Below are positions 26,501-37,600 of a stretch of DNA of 64,000 nucleotides, one piece after another. Numbering within the stretch: the first letter of the stretch is position 1; each line of letters opens with the position of its first letter. Source of the DNA: Bugulina stolonifera (taxonomy: Eukaryota > Bryozoa > Gymnolaemata > Cheilostomatida > Bugulidae); contig OW285193.1 of assembly GCA_935421135.1 (NCBI GenBank), positions 16,044,099 to 16,108,098 of the forward strand. The letters are read 5' to 3'. Position numbers and translations under genes: made by a program. Below the pieces are notes generated by a model. The model did not search any database. It was not told where the DNA came from and saw only the letters and a program-made list of their open reading frames with translations.

Positions 26501-29500
26501 TTGAATTAGTTTTGTGCAAGTTTTTGAGAAGAAAATAAGTGGAATACTTATAAAGTATACAATTCTTTTTACATATTACACTACGCTAATATTTTGAGGT
26601 CCAAAAAATAAAATAATTGGATGCAAGTCAGTAGCAGCATGAAAAAAATTCCAGGACACGACAGCTTCTTGTTATGATCAACAATAGCATGGGAACGCCT
26701 AATAAAGCAATAAAACAATTGTAATTTAGAAGCACTTATATGTATATGATTTTAACTACATGTACCTTCTCCATTTAGCTTCAGGTCACACCTGACCTAA
26801 ACATGGTTGCTAGAAATGCAGAACCACAAAGTGGTGACCTACATGCTAGAGAAGCCCATCTCTCAGTGCACATGGAAATTTATTCGTCTATTAACTTAAT
26901 GTGTAACTCCAAGTTTTGTAGCACTGATTGTTGCTCTAGTTCTACTCCGAAGCTCACCATGAAAACGTATGTATGTATGTACATGTATGTACATGTATGT
27001 ACATGTATGTACATGTATGTACATGTATGTACATGTATGTACATGTATGTACATGTATGTACATGTATGTACATGTATGTACATGTATGTACATGTATGT
27101 ACATGTATGTACATGTATGTACATGTATGTATGTACATGTATGTACATGTATGTACATGTATGTACATGTATGTACATACATACATGTACATACATGTAC
27201 ATACATGTACATACATGTACATACATGTACATACATACATGTACATACATACATGTATGTATGTGCATGTATGTATGTACATGTATGTATGTACATACAT
27301 GTACATACATGTACATACATGTACATACATGTACATACATGTACATACATGTACATACATGTACATGTACATGTACATACATACATGTACATACATACAT
27401 GCACATACATACATGTATGTATGTACATGTATGTACACTGTATGTATGTACTCCAAGTTTTGTAGCACTGATTGTTGCTCTAGTTCTACTCCAAAGCTCA
27501 CCATGAAAACAAGTGATTATATTTTAAGCTCACTTGGTAATAATTAGCAGTATTGTAGAGCTCTACAGTCAGATTAATATATGCCTACGGAGATTCTGAT
27601 CCAGCTAACAATAAGTTCTCACCAAATGACAAACATCTGCACAACAAGAAAGGAGCAAGAAGTGTTTATCTTTTGGATGTACAGCAGACTGCGCAAGTAG
27701 TACCCGATGACGCTCTGACTTTGGACCTCACTGTGAATAAAGTAAGTGTCAGCAGGCAGCCATTTTTTAATGCAACATTTTAGTCTACGTGTGTATAATG
27801 AATAAAATGATGAATACAAATATCTGATTGTGTAATACCTGTACAAGATAGGCCATCATAAGCTTCTACTCTTATGATATTTATTATTTTCAATAAAAAG
27901 TTAAATCGACTGGTGACAAGATACTTTGGATTCTTAAGGTAAAACATAATTACCATATATGTTTGCTAATTATATTAGCTCCACTACCATATAATTACTA
28001 ACTATAGCTAGTGTACAGCACTGTATTATTGTCTAATCTTACTTTTACACAAACATATAAACATGTTATTTTGGATTCTTAAGGTAGAACATAATTATTA
28101 TAAAATATATAATAGCTATGTTGTAACTATTATATATTATATAATCGTTATTCAGTTTAAGTTTTATTCCAACTGCCATAATGATGTACGATAACATTCA
28201 TCATTATCGTCTGCATAATAATTATCTTCTTTACAGTATTTAATACCAGAGACAGAGACGACCTACTATTGCTCTTTCCATGAGATACCTCATTTGGACT
28301 CAAAACATCACATTATTGCAGTAAGAAAACTATCCTTTCATATTAACACCATCATCCGAATTACATAAACGTAGATAAATACAAATACATCACCATGAAA
28401 TGGAAAATGGATGGACTTTATACACACGGTCATAATAAGAAGTTGTCTTCACTTAAGACTGGGAGAGGACAACTCCCAATTGTGATCAATAACTTCTAAA
28501 GAATCCCAAAAGTTTCTTATTTTAAGAAAATAAATGTCTTAGATTTCTACCTATGCACTGATTTTAGGTTGAGCCAATTGTCCAGAAAGGAAATGAAGGA
28601 TTTGTTCATCATATTCTGATTTATGGTTGTTGGGGTGTATCAGAAGCCCATCTTCGAAACAATAACAAGACAGAAGGTGTTTGCTTCACCAATGAGATGC
28701 CAGAGTTTGAGGATTCCTGCAGGGCTGTGGTGTTTGGTTGGGCTGTAGGTGGCACGGTAAGTAGCTATGAATATGAATATCTGAGTCATTTTAAAGTTAT
28801 TTATCTAGACATCTAGCATCAAGTAAGTACTCTTATTTAACAGAAAATAAAACGTGATGAACAAATAGAATTAAAATTCATTCTCATCATAAGAAAATTC
28901 AGTAATTCAATTTTAGATTCTACCAATGTCAAATACCTGCAAAATGTTGGGTTTGTTTGTCTACAAATAGATTGTATATTAACACTTTTGTTGAAATATC
29001 ATATGCCCATCCATAGAAATATTATATGCCCATAATTATATTGCATGCTTGTTTATAGAAATATTATGTGCTCATGTATAGAAATGTTGTATGCCCGTTG
29101 ATAGAAATATCACATTCCTGTTTATGCATGTAGAAATATTACATTCCTGTTTATAGAAATATTACATGCCAGAAGAAGCTGGCTATCCCATTGGTACAAA
29201 TGATACTCTATCTCCCCAGTACTTTTTGATGGAATTACATTATGACAATCCACAAGGTTTCAAAGGTGAGGGAATTCAGGTTTACAATCTCAAATTGTAG
29301 TGGCAGCAAATACTTTTACTTGAATTGGCATAACATTTGCTCTCGCGTCATTTTTGTCATGTGGTATTAGAGTTTTATTATGCAACCTTTCCACAATTTC
29401 CACCAATTGCAGGACAAGTTGATTCTTCTGGCATAAGACTCACTTACACACCTACTTTGAGAAAATATGACGTTGGCAACCTGCAGATTGGAAGTGTTTA

Positions 29501-32460
29501 TGGAATCTTTGTACCTCCCAAAGCAAAGGAATTTGATGTAATTGGCTACTGCCATAGTGGCTGTACAAAACAGGTAAATCTGCAAGGTATAGATACAGAT
29601 AATGTAGTCCAGATTGTCTCAGCTGTTTGATTCAGCAGGTAATAACTATATCAGTATGTTGAACTAACCCAAACTGTATACAAGTACCATACTGCCCAAT
29701 AGTGACATCAGGATGTACAAAAACCGGTGTCATGCATATATTTACCTTTTTACTAACAACGTAATTATATTATTATGCATGAATAAGTTCAAGCTGCTGG
29801 CCTGACACACTTAATGTAAAATTATTCTATAATGATATATGCATGTACAGATTATATAAATTATTAGTACTCAATCTGCATACAGTGTACTGTTTCAGTA
29901 ACTGACACCTCATCAATGCAGCTCAGAGATATCCCTCGGAGCATACCTTGGCAATACTGTATACTTACAGCAAAGCAATTTTAATTTTAAAAGGTGTGAA
30001 ATACATGGAACCAGAGTTCTCAAACTGCCAGAAACAGCGAGAATTGCACAAGGCATGATAATTATATACGATTATGCATGACTATAAAATTTTAGTGGGT
30101 GCCTGAAGAAGGACTGAATTTATTTGGATATTTCCTTCATTCTCACTTGCTTGGTATAAAAATCAAGTTAGAGCATTATAGAAATGATGAGGCAGTGGAG
30201 ATAATGACACACGATGACAACTATGATTTCAACTTTCAAGAGAATAGAAGATTTAAAGAGTACAAGAAGCTTCTGCCAGTAAGTTGAACATACTGAAACT
30301 AAGCAGACTTTATTGTAATTTATTCCAGAATTTTTTACTGAAAGACCAGTACTGTTGCTGTATAAACTCTCGCACAAAAGTTTTGTGTTGCCTCAGACTC
30401 ATGGGCCTTAATCGAAATAGGTGATTTTATTTATAAAGTTTATCAGAATTTGTTCAGTAATTATGTTGTTACAGGGAGACACTCTGAAGATTACCTGCAC
30501 ATACAAATCTACAGAGAGAACAATGGTTACCTACGTGAGTATATTGTAATATAACAAGAGTGCATTTTGAAACAAAATTGCTAAGTTGTACATGTACGTT
30601 AGTTTTAATGCAGGGGGTGGCATGTAGGTTTCTCATGAAAGACAGTATTGAGGTGCTACTTCAGATATATTTTAAGATTTAGACGGTTTTCGGACATCAG
30701 ACAATGTACAATGTGTATTAAATCTTCAATAACAGCTGTATAATTTAATAAATTGTCATGTGAAATTAGGCAGGAACTGTATGCTCTCATTAGGTGCAGT
30801 ACCAATGTGCCATACACAGCTTTAATAGCCTAAAATTGCTGATTTCTATGTAGGGCGGTCTTTCAAGTTCTGAAGAAATGTGTTTGACATTCATTACCTA
30901 CTACCCTAAGCAGAGCACTGCAGATTGTATGTCCGTCCCTGGATTTATGTTTAATCAACTTGATGGTCTCTACTCTGGACTCTCTCTTATACCTAATGTG
31001 TAAGTTTGTTCATAATGCTACTACGATACATGAATTCCTAGCATGAATCCCTGTAACATTTACATGTATATAATTGTGATTAAGATATTAGCAAGATCTC
31101 GGCATTGCCAACGAGCATATTTTGTTAGCAAAACTTGACTTCTGGTGCAGCCGTTACTTTAGGAACCAATGTTCATATTTCCAATTATCTAGGAATACAT
31201 GTAGTTGTTTAGCATTTCGTAATTACATCATGTATTGTTATTTCTGTTTCCACACATCAAACCATGACTTATGTTTAGGAATAATAACATTTGAAGTGCA
31301 TCATTATGGACAATGACATAACCGGAAATTAATTGGTAATTTTTACAGTGTATAATTTATAAATGTAGGAATTTACTCTTAATCAAGCTTATGCTATCAT
31401 TTGAGTGTACTGATACTCATGATTGTTGCGCACATGCAATAGTAATTAAGTAGAGACAAGGAGTAAGAGGGAGGAGGCCAAAATTAAGATAGCAACCAAC
31501 AAGTAAATTGTCAACTTAGCACAAGTTATTACACATGGTGTCAGCACATAGTGAATAAGGTCATACCCATTTTTGTTTGTGATGTTTGAACTAGTATATC
31601 TACAGTAAAAGACCAGTAGTCTTTGTAAATTATGAAAATTGTATCGAATCAGAAACGCTGTATCATTGCAGCATTACTCTTAAATAGAAAAATTTTAACG
31701 GTTTTTAGTTTAGCGACTAATACCATGAACAAATCATGGAGTATGGTAGATAGAAATATTAGGTAAGCACAGTACTGCAGTATCAAATATACTTACTAAA
31801 TTTTTATGTATTTTCACTAGGGACCATTTTGTGATTGTAAGAATTCAATCATAATCAAGTTTAAACAAGAGGTTAACTCCGGAGTTTACTGTTTATAGGA
31901 AGGGAGGGGCACTACTAGTGTCAGGTTGTGCTATCATTTGAGGTGGTGCACTGGTACTCGTGCAAATTGGTAAAAAGTTGAAATATTTTGTCATTAGATT
32001 TATTTTTCATGTCTGCCATTATTTTAGCACAAAAAATGCAGAGGGATTCCCTATAGTTCATGCAGTCGACACACTCAACTCGGTTTTGGACTGGACTGAT
32101 GACAAAATTAGCTCAGCACAAGTTGGCTACAAAGAAACATACCCTTATTCTGTCTGCTCAAAGAATGGTGGCGAGCGACATGAGGTAAGATAATTGACAC
32201 ACTGTCATTCCAAAACAGAGCATCTTATAATATTTTGGACATTTTATCAAAATAGAAGCAATAAGTCTATGGATAAATTAATGTTTATTTTAACTTTTTA
32301 GGGAGCTACGTTTAATCCATTTTTGTATCCTACAATTGAGGAAGTAAAACAAGAAGATCCATGCAAGGAAAAAGAAGACAACTCTCCTTCAAGCTCAATG
32401 AGTGTGTGGAGTGGCTGTGTTAGTGTAATAATACCTCTTGTAATGTATCTGACTTACTAA
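23585..32460 (+). CDS. DBH/MOXD1-like copper type II monooxygenase, array copy B (with hydrophobic tail)
   Basis: Same family and 13-exon structure as copy A. Exons: 23585-23743, 23901-24014, 24854-25000, 27559-27741, 28237-28320, 28568-28756, 29157-29265, 29413-29573, 30096-30278, 30475-30534, 30854-30999, 32028-32184, 32302-32460; 616 aa. The signal peptide begins MEKSIFLAAFCLIIFRVGYI and is followed by a DOMON domain. CuH ligands are VHH (H243, H244) and LHYDN (H320); CuM ligands are HSH (H397, H399) and EEMC (M472). All splice phases are identical to A, C and D. The last exon encodes an acidic, Ser-rich linker and a short C-terminal hydrophobic stretch (VSVIIPLVMYLTY), best read as a GPI-attachment signal or weak membrane anchor. 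No lesions were seen. Introns 3 and 6 contain unusual repeats. Closest relative in the array is copy C. Confidence 0.9.
25090..25331. repeat. Self-complementary TACATACATG/CATGTATGTA microsatellite
   Basis: In intron 3 of copy B. The first third reads (TACATACATG)n and the rest its complement (CATGTATGTA)n, so the tract is a large imperfect palindrome. Open frames in all phases are artefacts. Confidence 0.9.
26906..26966 (+). repeat. 61-bp direct repeat, left copy
   Basis: Matches 27450-27510 except for one base (CCG versus CCA). The two copies bracket the microsatellite 26967-27449 exactly, so the repeat array lies between the duplicated halves of one original sequence in intron 3 of copy B. 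Confidence 0.9.
26967..27449. repeat. 480-bp inverted microsatellite (TACATGTATG then TACATACATG)
   Basis: About 200 bases of (TACATGTATG)n are followed by about 65 bases of the complement, a short block that switches again, a further complement block, then a final reversal. Every segment is built around the palindrome TACATGTA. It can pair with itself over much of its length. Confidence 0.9.
27450..27510 (+). repeat. 61-bp direct repeat, right copy
   Basis: Right partner of 26906-26966 (see that entry). It is followed after about 50 bases by the acceptor of exon 4 of copy B. Confidence 0.9.
28991..29176 (+). repeat. Tandem degenerate copies of the exon 7 splice acceptor
   Basis: Six imperfect copies of a roughly 20-30 base unit, (T)ATAGAAATATTATATGCCC, precede the true exon 7 start (acceptor ...TTTATAG, exon from 29157). 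Most carry an AG at the acceptor position and the first codons of exon 7. Copy A has only the single real site. Copy C has two or three units, interrupted by a MITE. Confidence 0.75.
29879..30055 (+). repeat. Dispersed repeat, copy 2 (partner at 786-905)
   Basis: In intron 8 of copy B. It shares several blocks with the SLC17 intron repeat at 786-905, ending in a nearly identical 48-base block, and is longer in the middle. Confidence 0.6.
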
Positions 32461-32606
32461 GGTACAACGGTGTCATCTGTCCAGGAAAATAATATGCAAC
32501 ATGAGACAAATATTAGCAGAATGAGATTTACAATGTAATGAAAGATAGGTACATGTATTATACCACTCTCTTCTTACTTTCTAGTAGCATACAATACAAC
32601 TCTCCA

Positions 32607-32612
32607 ATTAAA
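32607..32612 (+). promoter_or_regulatory. ATTAAA poly(A) signal of copy B
   Basis: About 150 bases after the stop, within CTCCAATTAAAGCAATAGTT. The same sequence is kept after copy C (43220-43225), which supports it as the shared 3' processing signal. Confidence 0.5.
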
Positions 32613-32754
32613 GCAATAGTTCAACAAGACCATTGACCTTTTTATGCAACCTCACAGGTTTTTTTATTCCCAATAATGGACACCACCACATCATATTTAT
32701 TGTTGAATAGTATACCGCTTGCATTGATGGCGATTTGGTTAACAGCACCAGCTA

Positions 32755-32842
32755 AGCCATCCCATAGGCTGAGCTCTACAAATGACGATATGAGTCATCT
32801 CATAGGCTGAGCTCTACAACGATATGAGTCATCTCATAGGTT
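32755..32842 (+). repeat. Two-copy tandem repeat
   Basis: CATAGGCTGAGCTCTACAA followed by CGATATGAGTCATCTCATAGG occurs twice in succession (unit about 50 bases; the first copy has 4 to 5 extra bases), with a partial third start. Confidence 0.75.
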
Positions 32843-33740
32843 TAACACCGAGCTCAAAATATGGAAGCTCACTGTGTTTTACCCCTTACACTTAGACTTA
32901 TCTCTAACATTTAGTATAACTGGCCATTTTAATCAAATTATTATTTTACACTGTATTGGTTTGTTTCATTTCTATTAGTTTTTAGCCATCCATATTTTCA
33001 TTCAACCTGCATGTACATGTAATTCCATAAACATAAACAATAGAATATGGATTTGTACCGTAAATGCAGTTTATACTGCCAAGAAGAATATCTAACATTT
33101 TACTGTCCTTTTTAAATTTTGCTTTATAATACAAAGTGTGTGCAACTCAACAGTATTTTAGTTATTGTTAGAGAATATAATTACATACAGCCATGTCTAG
33201 TGTGTTAATCTAGAATGGAACCTGTGGAGGTTAGCGTTATTCCAGCCTCAAAAGCATGGTTGTGAGTTGAAAAAGGCTACCAATATTCTGTATCTACTGC
33301 AGCTAGCTGGGTATTTGAAAGAATTTGAGATTCGATATGTTATAATGTGCAAATTATTCATACAGTGTAGAAGTTTTATTTATTCCTACCTTATTTATTA
33401 CAACCAATGCTATAGCCACAGCATGCTTGCTAATGTGCTAATATTGCGTAAGATAATTCTTGTGGCATGTCGCAGTATCTTTTCCAGTTGATATTTCTCT
33501 ACATCTTTCAACAAATGGAACTACACAGGGCTTTCATATGATACTGAGCATAAAGGGGTTATTATATTTGATTTCTGTGTATAGCCAACTGTGTTGCAAC
33601 TGTGCTACAATAGGTAGAGTTGTGTTCTCTTGCCATCTAGCAGTGTTTGGTGCTACTTTGAACACAACAGTGTTATCAAGGTGCAACTGTCTGAGAGTCT
33701 TGAGAGTTTTACTATTTGGTTATTGATGACAATGTAAATA

Positions 33741-34517
33741 TAATATAGCTGCTAATGTTGTACAGCTGTATTGTACTCCTGATAAAGTATAGCATTGGTT
33801 CCAAGTTAAGGTACAGACTCACAGACCTACATGTAGTTCTTCAGTCAATAACCAACACCCTGTACTGCTTGTTTGAAGGACCTATGTAGAACCCAGGTTA
33901 ATGGAATAGTGCTAAATATACCCGGTGGAAGGTATACAAACACATACACTGTAAATGATTATATCTATACACTTACCATTGTTCTGAGAGGCATGTACAA
34001 GTACAGTTTACAGTTACAACCAGCTTCCTTACTACATAGCCACACAGGTGTCCATATACAATGTACATAGCAATAATTATTATCCAACAACCATACTGTG
34101 GCATCAACTGACTCACTAGCTAATCCGCTGCCAAACAAGAGCAGAAAGGGATTCTTCTGCAACTGCTGGCTGAATATGGGTGGTCTCCTCCTAATAGGCT
34201 AGCTTTCTATACTCTACCCATAATGCACCTTTGGACCTTTGCCAACAATGTTTGGAACCCTTATTGTCTACAAATAGATGCCTCATAAATTATCATGCAA
34301 AATACAGATTACCAACTATTATACAGCCATATACATTGTACATGTACCAACATTTAGCACTTGTTGGACAAACATTTTATGCTTATAGCATGCAGCTAAA
34401 TGTTGCATTATTGAAGCAAAATGTGCTATGACAAAGTAAATAGTAGGTACTGAAACTTGTCCAATATCATGCCATTAATAAGCTTACATATGAAATTTTG
34501 AAGTTATCCTCTCAACC
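33741..34517 (+). repeat. Upstream module of copy C, duplicated after copy D
   Basis: Shares high similarity with 56303-57342 over several hundred bases, for example GTCAATAACCAACACCCTGT, TTAATGGAATAGTGCTAAAT and GGCATCAACTGACTCACTAG. The end near 34517 lies about 100 bases before the copy C start codon, so it is probably promoter-proximal DNA. Confidence 0.8.
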
Positions 34518-34615
34518 TTTTCATTGTTTGCACTATCTCAACATTAGGCTTTTATTATCATGTATTGTGAAAGGCATAAAGTTGTCATTTGTACACAAAG
34601 GTGTGACATATCAAC

Positions 34616-37600
34616 ATGGAGAAATTAATTTCGTCTGCAATCTTCTGTTTGATTATATTACATGTTGGGTATGTAAATGGTGAGGAATTTAAAATCTATT
34701 TAGATCCAGAGGACAAGTACGGGGTTACTTGGTCAATCAACGGCACAGAGCCTTCTGATGAAATTACTTTCACTGTAAGTTGATTATTGTAGATACGAGA
34801 TTGTAGGTACTCGTATATTTGATTCATAATTAGTGGCTGTTTGGCAATATTTTTGTTGTACAGACAATTCAGTCAACACTTTTAGTGAGAAGGTGAAAAA
34901 CAATGTCAAATGTTTCTCAACACAGAATTCAACAAGTTCTCCGTATTGTCAGGTTAAGTGTGAGACAACAGGATGGGTGGGTCTAGGACTGTCCCCTAAT
35001 GGAGGAATGGCTGGAGCTGACATTGTGGTTATGTGGATTGATGGTGATGGAAAAGCTCATATCAAGGTATGATAAATCTGAAACTGAACTTATAGCACGT
35101 ATAGTGAGTACTGCGCTATATAACCTATAGCTAACAATAATTATCATGCATGTACACGTAGCTCATAACACTTTCACTTGTTGATAAATCCGCACTCCTT
35201 CATACATGTACAGTAACAGTACTATTTCACATCAAGTAGAATGTGGTAGAGGTACACACTGGTGTTTAGTAACTGATTCAACCTGAGGAATCCGTGTTGG
35301 GGAATTGAGAGCTAATCTTCCATCGACAGTTTTACTAAACATATAATTTCCAACTTTCGTTTGCAAAATATCCATATTTTATGGTGAGAGGGCTTCCTCC
35401 ATCTAAAAGTCAATATTCTCAACAGACTGCAGCTTACAACATGTAAATTTCTACTTTTCCTCTCCTAGTCCCAAACAAAAACTACCCACACAGCACACAA
35501 CCAATTTAGAAATGTCAGTCTTTAACAATTTTCTTCTTCAAGGAGAATGGCAATTTTTCTGTTCCGGCCAATGCGCATGTTTTATGCCTATAAAATAGTG
35601 AGACTGTAACTTGAATGAAAGTAAAACTTGTCATTGCCTATTCTGAGTAACTACAGAGAAATTCTATCAAATGAGAGACAGACTAGGGTGCTATTCCAAT
35701 GTATAATATATCTAGTATATGTAGGTCTATCTGTAACATACTTACAGGATATGCATGCAATCTCCAATGGGTTCCCGTCGGAAGATGCCTCTCAGGACTA
35801 TACTCTGCTATCATCTTCTGAGAAGAATGGTGTTTCTACCTTCACGTTTAAGAGAAAGATTAACACCTGTGATTCAAATGACTACAAGATAATGGTAAGT
35901 TATAGAATACCTGATAGACAGTACCTTACAAATAGTCGAGTGATTCCTGCTGTTACAAATGTAAATTTAGCTCTATTAATAGATAACTAATGGTGTAGAC
36001 TGTAGATTGAAGACGGGATATTAGATATAACTATTATATATTCAAGAGCTCATTGTACTGAGAGATTGTAAGCAGTAAGAAAGTAGTAAATTATCAACTA
36101 ATATGACTTCATGCAAGTTTCTGGTTTTCTAAGTACATGTTTTAAAGCATGAGATCGATGGATACTCTTTCTAAAGGCAAATTCAGTCATATTCGATAAA
36201 TATAATAAAAGCATAATTACATTCCCTAAATTCCCTTCATTCTGGTAGATCTGATGACACATAGTAGTACAGTCAGAGAACACATTTTCATACAAACCTT
36301 TCCAACCTTGCAGAGGCCAGCATTATGCATCTCAATATAATAAGCTGATGAGCATACAAAATAGAATATTTTGACTTATTAGAATGTGATATAATATGAA
36401 TTCACAACTTTATATCTTGCAGTAGGCCAGGTATTATGTTTTATATTTGCCTAAAAGATACATGCAGATACAATAAGAGACTTTGGCTGCACATTTGACC
36501 ATATAATATCAATAGAATGATGTGCATGTAAATGTTCCTCTGTCTCTGTGAAATAATATAAATGTATATACGTAGCCTAAAATAGGTCTCCCAAGTCGGT
36601 TACATATTTTATTTTATTAGGGGTATAGAATCACCTCATATTATTTGATCGGCACCAATTGTTTGACCTTGATGATGACCCAAAACGTAAATATTATTAT
36701 AATTCAGGTGTAAACATTAGGACAGCAATCTAAATAGTTGACAGCAGAAATTTAATATCATTGCATCCTAATAGTCTACTCCTTATTTCTTCACCCTTCA
36801 CATGTGAGTCTACAGCTAGCTTCACTAACAGTTTTACTTAAGGGTTTCAATAGATTAATATGATTGATCCTTTCTTGTGTGGTTGCTAACCTAGAAGTTC
36901 TCATGGATTAATCTAAGGGTGGATCTTTATTCTACATGTAATTATTTGGTAAAGCTATAGTAGCTTAGACTTAGCCTAACCTAACTGTAGTATCCTCAGC
37001 AATTAGCTTATTACTCTAATACCACATTGATATAATATATAATGTACATGATCAACAACCATAGACCTGATCAATCACAGACTAAGAAAATTGGTTTTCT
37101 TTGGGTAAAGCACAAAACATAACCAATACAATCCATTTACATTTAGAATAATCATGTTTCCTGTATTGTAGGACTCTACAGTCAGGTTAATATATGCCTA
37201 CGGTGATTCTGATCCAGCTAACAATAAGTTCTCACCAAATGACAAACATCTGCACAACAAGAAAGGAGCAAGAAGTGTTTATCTTTTGGATGTACAGCAG
37301 ACTGCGCAAGTAGTACCTGATGACGCTCTGACTTTGGACCTCACTGTGAATAAAGTAAGTGTCAGAAGGTAGCCATTTTTATGCAAGTATAATATTTTAA
37401 TCGAAATAGAATGAATACAATACTGCAAATGTCTGAATGTTTAATACCAGCACAATGCGGGCCTACATGAACATTTACATATACATGTACATGTATGATA
37501 TTAATTATTTAAAAAGAACACTGGTAACTAGATTCTTTGGATTCTCAAGGTAGGCCTAAACTACAACTACTAAATGTATATTATTATATTTTGTTATGGT

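Larger units (their letters stand above)
32461..34615. other. Spacer between monooxygenases B and C
   Basis: Contains the 3' UTR of B, a short tandem duplication (32755-32842), and a long block (33741-34517) that recurs after copy D. No additional gene recognised. Confidence 0.5.

Noticed and set aside
25090..27547. Long open frames on both strands with MYVHVCTCMY-type repeats
   Set aside because: They are translations of TACATGTA microsatellites, open in nearly every frame and strand. They lack splice logic and lie inside intron 3 of copy B.
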